Notes: generated by a model not told the origin, from the letters alone. A stretch of 64,000 bases of DNA from Vibrio owensii CAIM 1854 = LMG 25443 (GCF_000817815.1 NZ_JPRD01000028.1:124307-188306), one strand, 5' to 3'; shown: positions 9,349-18,213, counted from the first letter of the stretch. Program-made: numbers and translations.

Positions 9349-9789
9349 ATGAAGTTAACTGTGTACCTGTCGGGTGAGATCCATACCGACTGGCGTGAGC
9401 AAATCATCAAAGGTTGTGAGGCAAAAGACCTGAATGTGTCGTTTATTTCTGCCAACACGCACCATGAATCCAGTGATGCAGCGGGCGATGGTTTGGGCCC
9501 GGAAGACAATCCTTTTTGGCGCGATCATAAATCAGCGAAAGTAAATGCGATTCGAATTCAGACCGCCATTAAGTCTTGTGACCTTGCCGTGATTCGATTT
9601 GGTGACAAATACAAGCAGTGGAATGCGGCGTTTGATGCCGGTTTCTGTGCCGCTTTAGGTAAGCCTTACATCACTTTGCATGATGAAAACATTGTCCATG
9701 CACTTAAAGAAGTTGATGCTTCTGCTCAGGCATGGGCAACGACTCCAGAACAGATCGTCGAGTTAATCGCGTACACGGTAAACCCTTAA
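9349..9789 (+). CDS. YtoQ family protein
   Basis: 146 residues. The start MKLTVYLSGEIHTDWREQI, the N-T-H-H-E-S-S-D block and the DNPFWRDHKSAKVNAIR stretch are the hallmark of the YtoQ family, a small Rossmann-like alpha/beta protein related to nucleoside 2-deoxyribosyltransferases. The D-L-A-V-I-R-F-G-D-K-Y-K-Q-W-N-A-A-F-D-A-G part corresponds to the nucleotide-binding half of that fold. A good AGTGAGGG ribosome site precedes the ATG. Biochemical role is unknown. Converges on the AraC gene with a shared terminator. Confidence 0.9.
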   Translation: MKLTVYLSGEIHTDWREQIIKGCEAKDLNVSFISANTHHESSDAAGDGLGPEDNPFWRDHKSAKVNAIRIQTAIKSCDLAVIRFGDKYKQWNAAFDAGFCAALGKPYITLHDENIVHALKEVDASAQAWATTPEQIVELIAYTVNP

Positions 9790-9861
9790 TCACTCGAAGC
9801 TAACTCTATCTTGTCATAGATATAAGCTGACCTTTAGGGTTTTAAATGCACTTAGATACTT

Positions 9862-9895
9862 AAACGCATAGTCATTTGGCTATGCGTTTTTTTCT
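9862..9895. terminator. Terminator shared by convergent YtoQ and AraC genes
   Basis: AAACGCATAG / CTATGCGTTTTTTT hairpin. The right arm runs into the last codons of the AraC gene, so the two genes end very close together. Confidence 0.75.
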
Positions 9896-10770
9896 GTTTC
9901 GCAATGGGATTGTGTGAACTTCGCACGGAATGCTTTGGGCGTAAGCTGCTTGTATTTTAAGAACAATCGATTGAAGTTCGACAAGTTATTGAATCCAGAT
10001 AACTCCGCAACGAGGGAAACGGGCTTGTCGGTTTGTACCAATAGCGAACAGCCTTTACCCAGTCTTACTTGAGTGATGTAGTGACTGACACTCTGTCCCA
10101 TCATCTTTTTAAAAAATCGCCCTAAGGTACTTTCACTCATTCCAACCAAAGAGGCCAACTCTGTGACTGATAGCGGTTCGGTGTAGTTTGCGTGTATTAC
10201 TTCAAGTAATTGACTGAGTAATCTTTGCTGACGTTTGTCGGAGTCTTGTCGGTTAAAGGTTTGATTCACTGATATGGGTTGGTAATCAACAGTGCTGCTT
10301 AGCTCATCAAGAATACTCAGCATGATGGTGAGCTTTTGCATTGGCGTCGCAGTGTCTAACTCTTCAAAAAGAGGCAGCAATTGCTTCGCGATAGCTTGAG
10401 AGAAGTGCAGCCCTCTATGAGCTTCGAGTAGCAGGGGAGAAAAGGCTTGGCATTCAGGAAATAAACGGGAGAGTTCCTCTATCCATTGTGTGTCAAACCA
10501 CAAGACATAAACCTTCTGCTCCTTATCTGCTTCTAGGCTTGTTCTTGATTGCCATGTGTGAGGGATGTTGGGCCCTAATAGCACTAAGTCGAAATCCTCA
10601 TACTCAGAGATCGTATCGCCAATGTAGCGTTCGCCCTTGCTGTTCAGAGTCAGTGTCAGCTCGTACTCAGGGTGAAAATGCCATTCGAAAGGAATCGCCT
10701 CTAAGCGCCGAATCAGCAGTTGCCATGAATTGTTTTGGTTGTATTGAACCTTTTCGTATTGAGCTTTCAT
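9880..10770 (-). CDS. AraC family transcriptional regulator
   Basis: 296 residues. The N-terminal half is a cupin sensor (W-H-F-H-P-E-Y-E-L near residue 31, then G-P-N-I-P-H-T-W near 89). The C-terminal 100 residues carry two helix-turn-helix motifs (…VTELASLVGMSESTLGRFFKKMMGQS… and …VSLVAELSGFNNLSNFNRLFLKYKQLTPKAFR…), the standard AraC/XylS DNA-binding unit. It is divergent from the PhyH-type dioxygenase gene with 166 bp between starts, so it is the obvious candidate regulator of that gene. The inducer is not known. Confidence 0.92.
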   Translation of the reverse strand: MKAQYEKVQYNQNNSWQLLIRRLEAIPFEWHFHPEYELTLTLNSKGERYIGDTISEYEDFDLVLLGPNIPHTWQSRTSLEADKEQKVYVLWFDTQWIEELSRLFPECQAFSPLLLEAHRGLHFSQAIAKQLLPLFEELDTATPMQKLTIMLSILDELSSTVDYQPISVNQTFNRQDSDKRQQRLLSQLLEVIHANYTEPLSVTELASLVGMSESTLGRFFKKMMGQSVSHYITQVRLGKGCSLLVQTDKPVSLVAELSGFNNLSNFNRLFLKYKQLTPKAFRAKFTQSHCETEKNA

Positions 10771-10936
10771 GAGTAATACAAACCTATCTAACGCGCATGT
10801 TTCTATGACGGTAAAGTATCAGTATCTGCGTTTTTTGTATCACTTTGTTGGATTGATTGTTGTCAGAATGTGATCAATCAAGCGCGCTCAATGCTTGTTA
10901 AACCAATAATAATCAGCCCTACAGGAATCAGTCACT

Positions 10937-11902
10937 ATGAAAAACAAATACGGATTCGGCGACAACGCACCCGGAAATAACAGTGTTTCCAACATCAATT
11001 CAGCGCAACTAAAAGACATCAAAAAAACACTGCCGTTGAAAAAGTTAACCCAAGAACAGTTCGACTTTTGGCAACACAATGGCTATTTGGTGCTTCGTCA
11101 AATCATCTCTCCGGAAGCGGTAAAGCGTTCTCAGGATTTCCTATGGGAGTTCCAAGAAATGGACCCAAACGATTCGAGCACTTGGTATCAAGCACAGCGC
11201 CGTGACCACGCCATGGTTGAGCTCAACAACTCTGGCATGGTGGAGTGTTATAACAACCAAGTGTTGTGGGATAACCGCCAGAACCCAGAGGTGTATAATG
11301 CATTTGTTGATATCTGGGATCAGGAAAACTTATGGGTCACTATTGACCGCGCTAACCTTAACCCACCGAACAAATCGGGTCGTGAATTCAGTGGCTTTGT
11401 TCATTGGGATGCGGATTCCTCACTCGATCCATTGCCAGTAAACGTGCAAGGTGTGTTAGCACTGTCTGATACGGACGAAGAAACTGGTGGTTTCCAATGT
11501 GTGCCGGAGCTTTATCGTCAACTGGAAGAGTGGCGTAAAACCCAGCCTGCTGACCGCGACCCTTATGTGCCAGATCTCACTGGTTTTGAGGTGGAGTTTA
11601 TTTCGATGAAAGCAGGGGACTTGTTGATCTTTAATAGCCTGCTTCCTCATGGCATTCGCCCAAACCAGTCCGATAAAGTACGTATGGCGCAATATATCTC
11701 TATGGTTCCGGCAGAAGAAGGTAACCAACCCATTCGAGATTGGCGTGTTCGCTCTTGGCAAGAACGTCTTCCACCAGAAGGGTTTGCTTTCCCGGGTGAT
11801 CCACGCAATTGGGAACAGGTGAAGTATCCCCAAGTTAAGCTCACACCACTAGGTGAGAAGTTGCTAGGTCTGGTGAGTTGGAAAGTACCTGAGTTTGCCT
11901 AA
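10937..11902 (+). CDS. Phytanoyl-CoA dioxygenase (PhyH) family Fe(II)/2-oxoglutarate oxygenase
   Basis: 321 residues. After a short N-terminal tail comes a PhyH domain starting with FWQHNGYLVLRQ. The double-stranded beta-helix metal triad is visible: proximal H-x-D in VHWDAD (about residues 155-157) and distal His in LLPHGIRPN (about 237), followed by an Arg suited to 2-oxoglutarate. The enzyme should hydroxylate a small organic substrate using O2 and 2-oxoglutarate. Start ATG at 10937 is preceded only by a weak purine stretch. It is paired with a divergent AraC regulator carrying a cupin sensor, which suggests induction by its substrate or product. Substrate unknown. Confidence 0.88.
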   Translation: MKNKYGFGDNAPGNNSVSNINSAQLKDIKKTLPLKKLTQEQFDFWQHNGYLVLRQIISPEAVKRSQDFLWEFQEMDPNDSSTWYQAQRRDHAMVELNNSGMVECYNNQVLWDNRQNPEVYNAFVDIWDQENLWVTIDRANLNPPNKSGREFSGFVHWDADSSLDPLPVNVQGVLALSDTDEETGGFQCVPELYRQLEEWRKTQPADRDPYVPDLTGFEVEFISMKAGDLLIFNSLLPHGIRPNQSDKVRMAQYISMVPAEEGNQPIRDWRVRSWQERLPPEGFAFPGDPRNWEQVKYPQVKLTPLGEKLLGLVSWKVPEFA

Positions 11903-11955
11903 ACAGATAGCTCTGGCTAAAACCAAGGTAAGCTGAAAATAAAGTTAGCTAAAAA

Positions 11956-11985
11956 CAAAAGACCTCCATCACGGAGGTCTTTTTG
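11956..11985. terminator. Terminator between PhyH and oxidoreductase genes
   Basis: GACCTCC / GGAGGTC stem, loop ATCAC, with A-run on the left and T-run on the right; suits both convergent genes. Confidence 0.82.
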
Positions 11986-12016
11986 AATTGTGCTGTTAAT
12001 GTAACTAAGACAAAAC

Positions 12017-13003
12017 TTAGATATTCACGACGACTTTACCAATCGCTTGACCACTGGCTAGACGATCATGCGCAGCGCCGGCTTGCTCAAGGGTAAACTC
12101 GTGTTCATCGAGAATCGGTTTTAGTGCGCCTGATTCTGCAATCTTAGCTAACTCTTTTAGGATGATGGCATGTTCACGTCGACCAACATTATGGATCATC
12201 GGAATAAGCATAAATACCACGTGCAATGACAAGCCTTTCATGTGAACGGTACTTAAATCTTGCTCATGCAAAGACACGGTTGTTGCAACTTGGCCGTTGA
12301 GTTTTGCTGCATCAAACGAGTTAGTTAGGTTTGCACCGCCAACCGAATCGAAGACCACATCAAAACCAGCGCCAGAGGTGTGTTTCGCAACGTAATCGGC
12401 TACTGACTCAGTACGGTAATCAATCGCGGTTGCACCAAGCTCGGTAATCAGGTCATTCTTCACACCAGTAGAACCAGTTGCGAAGACTTCAGCACCCATG
12501 TGACGAGCAAGTTGCAGTGCAATATGGCCAACACCACCTGCGCCACCATGAACCAGTACTTTTTGGCCTTGGCGAACGCCAGCACGAATTAAACCTTCGT
12601 AAGCCGTAATGCCAACCAATGGAATTGCCGCCGCTTCACGCATAGAAAGGTTGCTTGGCTTGTGAGCGATAAGGTCTGCGTCTGCCACCATGTATTCCGC
12701 TAGAGAACCTTGAAGGTCACCGAGGCCACCCGCACAACCATAAACCTCATCACCAACCGTGTATTCGGTAACACCTTCACCAACGGCTTCAACCGTACCT
12801 GCGAAGTCCATACCCAGAATGCCCGGAAGTTGTGGGTGGAAGGGTAAACCTTCGCCCATTTCACGCAGCATCATGTCAACAGTATTAACACTTGATGCAG
12901 CGACTTTAACTAGGACGTGGCCTGCTTTAACTTCCGGTTTTTGCACGTCTGCTGTTTCGAATACTTCTGAACTACCAAACTGACGAATTACGGCTGCTTT
13001 CAT
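12017..13003 (-). CDS. Quinone-oxidoreductase-like medium-chain dehydrogenase
   Basis: 328 residues of the MDR superfamily. N-terminal GroES-like domain (MKAAVIRQFGSSEVFE…, P-G-I-L-G-M-D-F-A-G), then a Rossmann domain with the NADPH-binding A-G-G-V-G-H-I-A-L-Q-L-A-R motif near residues 155-167. The structural-zinc four-Cys loop of alcohol dehydrogenases is absent, as in zinc-independent quinone oxidoreductases (QOR/zeta-crystallin type). It likely reduces quinones or enones with NADPH in the cytosol. Monocistronic. A conserved palindrome lies about 100 bp upstream (13107). Confidence 0.9.
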   Translation of the reverse strand: MKAAVIRQFGSSEVFETADVQKPEVKAGHVLVKVAASSVNTVDMMLREMGEGLPFHPQLPGILGMDFAGTVEAVGEGVTEYTVGDEVYGCAGGLGDLQGSLAEYMVADADLIAHKPSNLSMREAAAIPLVGITAYEGLIRAGVRQGQKVLVHGGAGGVGHIALQLARHMGAEVFATGSTGVKNDLITELGATAIDYRTESVADYVAKHTSGAGFDVVFDSVGGANLTNSFDAAKLNGQVATTVSLHEQDLSTVHMKGLSLHVVFMLIPMIHNVGRREHAIILKELAKIAESGALKPILDEHEFTLEQAGAAHDRLASGQAIGKVVVNI

Positions 13004-13329
13004 TATGATTTCCTCGGTTGTGCGTTCGTATGGATTCAGTATAGGCGCGATTTCAAAATTGATAATTGGGCTGAAAAAGAAATCAGTTTTAAGTTTTTGT
13101 TGATAATACTACGAGTAGTAAACCGCAGAGTTACTTACTCACCAATTGAGATTAAAGATCAGATTTACGTGATTTGTTGCTAGCCGTTATTGAGGAAATC
13201 ACCTTTTAGTTTTCGTAGATACTGTTTCTTTTTATGCGTCATTGTTTGATGTTTTTTAGAGGCGTAACGTTAATTGCGTTGCTTCGAAAAATAGCAACCT
13301 AATGATTTTATTGGAAAAAGGAAATGGAT
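13004..13329. other. Divergent promoter region between oxidoreductase and enoyl-CoA hydratase genes
   Basis: 326 bp with no coding potential. It holds the 14-bp palindrome annotated at 13107 and otherwise AT-rich promoter-like sequence. Confidence 0.6.
13107..13120. promoter_or_regulatory. Palindrome TACTACGAGTAGTA, candidate operator
   Basis: Perfect 6-bp inverted repeat with a 2-bp centre in the divergent promoter region, 104 bp from the oxidoreductase start. Size and position suit a small dimeric repressor (MarR, HxlR or TetR type); no matching regulator gene is adjacent. Confidence 0.35.
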
Positions 13330-14175
13330 ATGGCTTACGAAGGCTACAAAACGTTTACTGCAAAGCAAGAAGACGCAATTCTTTATGTCACGTTTGATTT
13401 TGGTACGGTAAACGTGCAAGGGCAGGAAATGTTGTCGGATTTGAATGGGTTAGCACTGCGATTAGAACGTGATCGTAGTGTCAAAGTGGTTGTATTCCAA
13501 TCAGCCAACCCGGAGATTTGGGTTTGTCATTACGATACCGAATTGCTTAAAGAGATGTCGACAGAGGCCGTTTCTCGCGAAGAAGCGAAGTTACTCGATC
13601 TCCAAGCGGTTCTTGAAAGAATCAGCAAGCTACCGCAAGCCACAATTGCGAAGCTAGAAGGCTTTGCCCGTGGTGGCGGTCATGAATTTGCATTGGCATG
13701 TGACATGCGTTTTGCCGCTCGCGGTAAATACAAGTTCATGCAGATGGAAGTGGGTATGGGCATCTTGCCTTGTGGTGGCGGTGCATCTCGTATGGCACGT
13801 CAGGTGGGATTAGGTCGTGCCCTAGAGATCATCTTGAGCGCCCGAGACTTCGACGCGGATGAAGCAGAAGCGTACGGCACTATCAACAAAGCGTTAGAAC
13901 CGGATGAAATTGGCCCTTATGTTGATGCATTAGCGCAGCGAATTTCTAAGTTCCCGGCTGAATCTATCAATGCGTGTAAACAGATGGTGTACGAGTCAAT
14001 CGACAAGCCAATTGATGAAGCATTGAAAGCCGAAGCCTACTGGCTTTACCAAGCAACGAGCAAGACGCCTGCAGTTAAGCGTTTCCAAATTGCCGATGAT
14101 CAAGGCTTAGAGCATGACATCGAGAACCAACGCAATTGGGAAGACTTGGTGATGAAGGTACAAGACATCAACTAA
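13330..14175 (+). CDS. Enoyl-CoA hydratase/isomerase (crotonase) family protein
   Basis: 281 residues. The ATG at 13330 is preferred to the one at 13324 because AAGGAA directly abuts the earlier ATG but is correctly spaced from the later. The crotonase core is present: A-K-L-E-G-F-A-R-G-G-G-H-E-F-A-L-A-C-D (oxyanion-hole region, about 115-133) and the second oxyanion block V-G-M-G-I-L-P-C-G-G-G. The usual catalytic Glu of hydratases after the G-G-G-H-E motif is retained only in part, and the position after P is C-G-G-G rather than G-x-G-x-T, so activity could differ from simple hydration. No fatty-acid oxidation partner is adjacent. Ends at a recurrent AAGGCGA terminator. Confidence 0.88.
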   Translation: MAYEGYKTFTAKQEDAILYVTFDFGTVNVQGQEMLSDLNGLALRLERDRSVKVVVFQSANPEIWVCHYDTELLKEMSTEAVSREEAKLLDLQAVLERISKLPQATIAKLEGFARGGGHEFALACDMRFAARGKYKFMQMEVGMGILPCGGGASRMARQVGLGRALEIILSARDFDADEAEAYGTINKALEPDEIGPYVDALAQRISKFPAESINACKQMVYESIDKPIDEALKAEAYWLYQATSKTPAVKRFQIADDQGLEHDIENQRNWEDLVMKVQDIN

Positions 14176-14205
14176 GCTGCTGCATTAGTTTCTTATTAAG
14201 CACTA

Positions 14206-14236
14206 GAAAGGCGAGCCAAGTGGTTCGCCTTTTTGT
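14206..14236 (+). terminator. Recurrent AAGGCGA-type terminator, copy 1
   Basis: AAGGCGAGCC / GGTTCGCCTT stem with a four-base loop, then T-run. Four near-identical copies occur at 26527, 29937, 35848 and 44251. Confidence 0.8.
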
Positions 14237-14380
14237 GTTCAACTACCGACGTGTTTATCGTTCTTAAATTCGCAAGCCTATTGAGCTTGTTTATGGGCAT
14301 GATCTTTCGAATTAAATCACAGACTTGAACAACGTTTTTGATAGACTGCAAAGCGATAGTTTTAGTGAGGAACACGTTTA

Positions 14381-15010
14381 ATGCCGACCATACTTTGTTT
14401 TGGCGATTCAAATACCTGGGGCGCAGTACCGAATGAAGACCGCCGTTACGGACCAAACGAGCGATGGCCATCCTTGTTACGAATGTCTCTACCGGATGGT
14501 TATGAGGTCATAGAGGAAGGGCAACCGGGGCGAACCACTGTGCATGATGATCCTTTTGAGGGTGAGAAAAACGGCCTTCGCTATTTACGCCCTTGCTTGG
14601 AATCTCATCTGCCCGACTTGGTCATCATTATGCTCGGCACGAATGATATGAAAAACTGCTTGGGTTTATCAGCTTTCGATATTTCGCGTGGTGCAGCACG
14701 CTTAGCGCAAGAAGTGCTTAACTTTGATAACTGGGCAAAGCGAGAAGCGCCGCAAGTTCTTTTAGTCGCGCCGCCACCCGTGCATGAGATTGGTTTCTTC
14801 GGCAGTATGTTTATTGGCGGGGCGGAGAAGTCCAAAGAGTTTGGCTTTCATTATCGAAACCGAGCACAGGAACTGGGGTGTGCATTTCTTGATGCCGGGA
14901 CCGTGGTGGAGTCGTGTCCTAACGAAGGGATTCATTGGCAACAAGACCAGCATGAGAAATTGGCTAGAGCACTGCAACCCATGGTGCTAGCGGCTTTTCA
15001 AAAATCATAG
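14381..15010 (+). CDS. SGNH/GDSL-type hydrolase (arylesterase-like)
   Basis: 209 residues with no signal peptide. Block I is F-G-D-S-N-T-W-G (nucleophile Ser at residue 9), block III is L-G-T-N-D-M-K (Asn of the oxyanion hole), and the C-terminal block is N-E-G-I-H-W, where the catalytic His is present but the usual preceding Asp is shifted or replaced by Glu. This matches the TesA/arylesterase subgroup acting on small esters. The start ATG at 14381 follows GTGAGGA at good spacing. Stand-alone; the next gene on this strand is the SxSS GTPase beyond a weak terminator. Confidence 0.88.
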   Translation: MPTILCFGDSNTWGAVPNEDRRYGPNERWPSLLRMSLPDGYEVIEEGQPGRTTVHDDPFEGEKNGLRYLRPCLESHLPDLVIIMLGTNDMKNCLGLSAFDISRGAARLAQEVLNFDNWAKREAPQVLLVAPPPVHEIGFFGSMFIGGAEKSKEFGFHYRNRAQELGCAFLDAGTVVESCPNEGIHWQQDQHEKLARALQPMVLAAFQKS

Positions 15011-15032
15011 ATGTTAAGGGATTACAGGGAAA

Positions 15033-15062
15033 ACAGGCTTTTCGTCTAAGGAAAAGCCTGTA
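15033..15062. terminator. Hairpin, probable weak terminator
   Basis: AACAGGCTTTTC / GAAAAGCCTG stem. The T-run is better on the minus strand, so it may mainly end the small minus-strand gene at 15198. Confidence 0.5.
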
Positions 15063-15197
15063 TTGAAAAGGTTGAGAAGTAGGGCGATTATGCGCTGTGC
15101 CCTTGAGGCGATCACGTAATCTGGTTGGCGTGTTCAGCATTTTTAAAGTGTCTACGCCAAGGCAAAACCGCTGTCTGGGCTTTCGTGTGCTGGGATT

Positions 15198-15359
15198 CTA
15201 TGTATCCTTGCGGGACTGCCTTTTACGTGCGCCCACATCCGCAACATCGGACGCTTTGCAACAACCTCCGCCTTTGATCGGCCTACGTGAAAACATCACA
15301 CCAATCGCGAGCATCGCAATACAACTTAGGAAAATAAGAACGGTAAGAACTAAAGTCAT
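15198..15359 (-). CDS. Small NqrM-like (DUF539) membrane protein lacking most Cys
   Basis: 53 residues from the ATG at 15359, chosen because a strong GGAGG site sits 7 nt upstream. One N-terminal transmembrane helix (about 3-22) is followed by S-R-R-P-I-K-G-G-G-C-C. This resembles NqrM, the small protein that helps deliver iron to the Na+-translocating NADH:quinone reductase, where the helix is followed by K-G-S-C-G-G-L and a Cys-rich C-terminus. Here only the two adjacent Cys remain, and the tail is basic (ARKRQSRKDT). It may be a diverged paralogue. It lies next to zinc-response genes but about 240 bp from the nearest Zur-like box. Confidence 0.5.
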   Translation of the reverse strand: MTLVLTVLIFLSCIAMLAIGVMFSRRPIKGGGCCKASDVADVGARKRQSRKDT

Positions 15360-15590
15360 AACACCACCTCCTATAAATCGCTGTATTGTCATCTTTCTCC
15401 AATTTTATAAACAAAGCAATGGTCGTTTTGTAACCACTTATTATTTTTATCAATAGTCAGACCTTTGCTGGTGATGAAACGTGCTGAGAAACGAAGGCTA
15501 GTTCTGAAAAATCAGTCTCTGTGGTCTTTACCGATTCTTAAGCTTTGGGTCTAAGACAGCAATTGGATTCCTTCTACAACTCATTAAATT

Positions 15591-15609
15591 GTTATGTTAT
15601 AACATGTGT
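15591..15609. promoter_or_regulatory. Zur-box-like operator upstream of SxSS GTPase
   Basis: Perfect palindrome ATGTTATAACAT at 15594-15605, ending 30 bp before the GTPase start. It matches the core of gammaproteobacterial Zur sites as known from the literature. The same core recurs at 24438. Confidence 0.7.
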
Positions 15610-15635
15610 TTATTCAGAGTTTGTAGGTCAAAGGT

Positions 15636-16850
15636 ATGCCATCAATTCCAGTCACCATTTTGCATGGATTTCTTGGGTCAGGGAAAACCACTTTTTTACG
15701 CAACATTCTTCAACAAGCCGATTCTTCTGGTATTGATCTTTCCGTTATTGTGAATGACATGAGTGAGTTAGACGTTGATGGCGTGCTTATCTTAAATACC
15801 GATGCGGTGAGTGAAGAGCAGGGCAACTTTGTCACGATCAGTGGAGACAGCATCAGCAGCCCGAGTGGTGTAAAGCAGCTCGATACAGCCCTTAAAAAGC
15901 TCTGCGTAGAAAAGTCGCCAGAATGGATTGTGATTGAAACGTCGGGCAGTAGTCATCCTTTGCCTTTGGTTGAGTATTTCAAAAATAACGCACAATTCGC
16001 TCTCAAAGACGTGATTACGTTGGTGGATGCGACTTGGTTGCGAGATGACTATCGACAAGGCTCTGCCTTAATTCCGAAGTGGCAAGAGAACGTACAGCAG
16101 GGTGTTCGCGGCGTTGAAAACTTGTTGGTAGAGCAAATCATGTTCTCAAACCGTGTCATGCTCACCAAGACGGACAAAGTGGATGACAATACCGTTCGCA
16201 ACATCGCGCAGGCGATTCACCCGCTTAACGTTTACACCGAGATAATCAAAACGTCATGGGGAAACTTGGATATCCGCATGTTGAAAGGTGAGCAAGACTA
16301 CAATTTCTTCCTCGTTGAGCAGTTAATCGCAGAACTTCGTGAGACGGTGAATGAGCCGTTGAATCTCTCTGATAAAGACGAACAAAGCCTTGTCGCCAAA
16401 GTGATCAAAGATGATCGACCTTTTCATCCTGCGCGTTTGTGGAATACCTGCCATCAGTATTTAACGAAAGGTGTGTTCCGCAGTAAGGGGTTCTTTTGGT
16501 TCCCAACTCGAGACGATGTTTCACTGCTTTGGAGCCAAGCGAATGGCAATGTGGGGCTTGAAATTACAGGCTTTTGGCGCGCTTCGGTAATCAATGACGA
16601 ATCACAAAACTTCACTGACGAACATCGCCAAACCCTGCAAGATAAGATAGACAGCGTTGAAAGCCGCTTTGGTGATCGCCGTTGTCGCTTAACGGTGATT
16701 GGTCAAGAAAACGAAGTCGATGCGTTTATTGATGCGCTGGAAAGCTGCTTTTTAACGGATGCGGAATTGGAGCAATGGCAACAAGGGGCAACATTTGAAG
16801 ATCCTTGGCCAAAGAAAATTGCTAAGTTGAGCCAGAAGAAGACGCTTTGA
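15636..16850 (+). CDS. COG0523 (CobW/ZigA-like) GTPase with CxCC motif replaced by SxSS
   Basis: 404 residues. Walker A is GFLGSGKTT (11-19), the switch region is NDMSELDVD, Walker B-like is IETSGSSHP, and the base-recognition motif is TKTD. A C-terminal CobW_C domain is present (R-P-F-H-P-x-R-L-W near 264, then RSKGFFWFPTRDD). These GTPases act as metal chaperones for zinc-dependent proteins under zinc shortage. The invariant metal-binding GCxCC loop is D-S-I-S-S here (Ser72, Ser74, Ser75), so all three Cys are Ser; the neighbouring paralogue at 16998 keeps GCICC at the same place. The rest of the protein looks intact. A Zur-like box lies just upstream. It may be a zinc-independent partner or decoy of the canonical form. 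Confidence 0.9.
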   Translation: MPSIPVTILHGFLGSGKTTFLRNILQQADSSGIDLSVIVNDMSELDVDGVLILNTDAVSEEQGNFVTISGDSISSPSGVKQLDTALKKLCVEKSPEWIVIETSGSSHPLPLVEYFKNNAQFALKDVITLVDATWLRDDYRQGSALIPKWQENVQQGVRGVENLLVEQIMFSNRVMLTKTDKVDDNTVRNIAQAIHPLNVYTEIIKTSWGNLDIRMLKGEQDYNFFLVEQLIAELRETVNEPLNLSDKDEQSLVAKVIKDDRPFHPARLWNTCHQYLTKGVFRSKGFFWFPTRDDVSLLWSQANGNVGLEITGFWRASVINDESQNFTDEHRQTLQDKIDSVESRFGDRRCRLTVIGQENEVDAFIDALESCFLTDAELEQWQQGATFEDPWPKKIAKLSQKKTL

Positions 16851-16953
16851 ATGCTCTGGTGAGGATTCCCTCGCTGCATGTTTGAATCTCGGGTTGTTTC
16901 GAGAACGGACTTACTGAATTGGCTCGGTATACCAAAATTGGCTCTGTGTAACG

Positions 16954-16985
16954 AGAAAGCCTCCCGAATGGTGGGAGGCTTTTTG
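16954..16985. terminator. Terminator between the two convergent GTPase genes
   Basis: AAAGCCTCCC / GGGAGGCTTTTT hairpin, usable in both directions. Confidence 0.82.
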
Positions 16986-16997
16986 TGTCTCAGTCGT

Positions 16998-18203
16998 TTA
17001 CTGTTCCCATTCAGGGAAAGGGTCTTCCAGAGATAACCAATAGTCGAGCCCTTGCTCCATCTCATCTTCTGTTAACAAGCATTCGTTAAGACGAGCAATC
17101 AATTTCTCTTGCTCTAATCCCTGACCAATAAACACCAATTCTTGTCGCATATCGCCGTATGGTTCTTGCCAAATGTCGTTTATAGCATCTAAGTAATCTT
17201 GATCCGTCGGCCATTCCTCCTTCGGAATCGCTTTCCAAAACATACCCGCAACACCATAACGTGCGATGCCTCCCGCTTGGCTCCATTGACCGACAAACTC
17301 TGGTCTGGTTGCTAGCCAAAAATAACCCTTGGAACGAATCAGTTTGCCGTAATCTTTCGCATTGTGGAGGAAGTCGTAAAACTTCTCTGGATGGAAAGGG
17401 CGTCTCGCATGATAAGCAAAACTGGAAATGCCGTATTCTTCGGTTTCAGGTATGTGCTCGCCTCGCATTTCCTTCAACCAACCTGGGGCTTGTTGTGCCT
17501 TTTCAAAACTGAAGCTTTGTGTGTCGAGTACCGCATCAAGTTCTACTTCACCATTCGAGATAGGAAGAATAGTGGCCGATGTATTGAGAGTTCTAAGAAT
17601 CGCAAGAAGCCTTTCGATTTCTGATTTCTCAACGAGGTCGGTTTTACTTATCAAGATAACGTCAGCGAACTCTACTTGATCAACGAGCAAGTCGGCGACG
17701 CTGCGTTCATCGTCTTCACCTAAGGATTCGGCTGTCTCTGTTAAGAACTTAGCTTCATCGTAATCACGCAGAAAGTTAATCGCATCAACCACCGTAACCA
17801 TTGTGTCTAAACGTGCAACGTCTGAAAGTGATAGCCCGTTTTCATCAGCAAACGTAAAAGTCTCTGCAACGGGAAGTGGCTCGGCGATGCCAGTGGACTC
17901 GATAACTAAGTAATCGAATCTGCCTTCTTGTGCGAGTTTAGTGACTTCTTCAAGCAGATCCTCACGCAAGGTACAACAGATGCAGCCGTTACTCATTTCA
18001 ACCAATTTTTCTTCACTGTGATTGAGAGAAACTTCATTCTGAACGGTCGCCGCATCGATGTTGACTTCGCTCATGTCGTTGACGATGACCGCGACTTTTC
18101 TGCCTTGTCTATTGTTAAGAATATGACTTAAAACGGTTGTTTTTCCTGCGCCTAGAAAGCCGGATAAAACCGTAACAGGGAGTTTCTGGGTGTTCATGCT
18201 CAT
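16998..18203 (-). CDS. COG0523 GTPase, canonical CxCC (ZigA/YeiR-like zinc chaperone)
   Basis: 401 residues. Walker A GFLGAGKTT (15-23), NDMSEVNID switch, metal-binding S-N-G-C-I-C-C (Cys74, 76, 77), ESTGIAEPLP and the guanine-recognition SKTD are all present. The C-terminal CobW_C domain contains R-R-P-F-H-P-E-K-F and RSKGYFWLATRPE. This is the zinc-binding metallochaperone form expected to be induced in zinc starvation. Two in-frame starts are possible (18203 and 18197). It is divergent from the DksA paralogue, and the shared 184-bp region holds a Zur-like box 16 bp from this start. Confidence 0.93.
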   Translation of the reverse strand: MSMNTQKLPVTVLSGFLGAGKTTVLSHILNNRQGRKVAVIVNDMSEVNIDAATVQNEVSLNHSEEKLVEMSNGCICCTLREDLLEEVTKLAQEGRFDYLVIESTGIAEPLPVAETFTFADENGLSLSDVARLDTMVTVVDAINFLRDYDEAKFLTETAESLGEDDERSVADLLVDQVEFADVILISKTDLVEKSEIERLLAILRTLNTSATILPISNGEVELDAVLDTQSFSFEKAQQAPGWLKEMRGEHIPETEEYGISSFAYHARRPFHPEKFYDFLHNAKDYGKLIRSKGYFWLATRPEFVGQWSQAGGIARYGVAGMFWKAIPKEEWPTDQDYLDAINDIWQEPYGDMRQELVFIGQGLEQEKLIARLNECLLTEDEMEQGLDYWLSLEDPFPEWEQ

Positions 18204-18213
18204 GCTCTTTATA

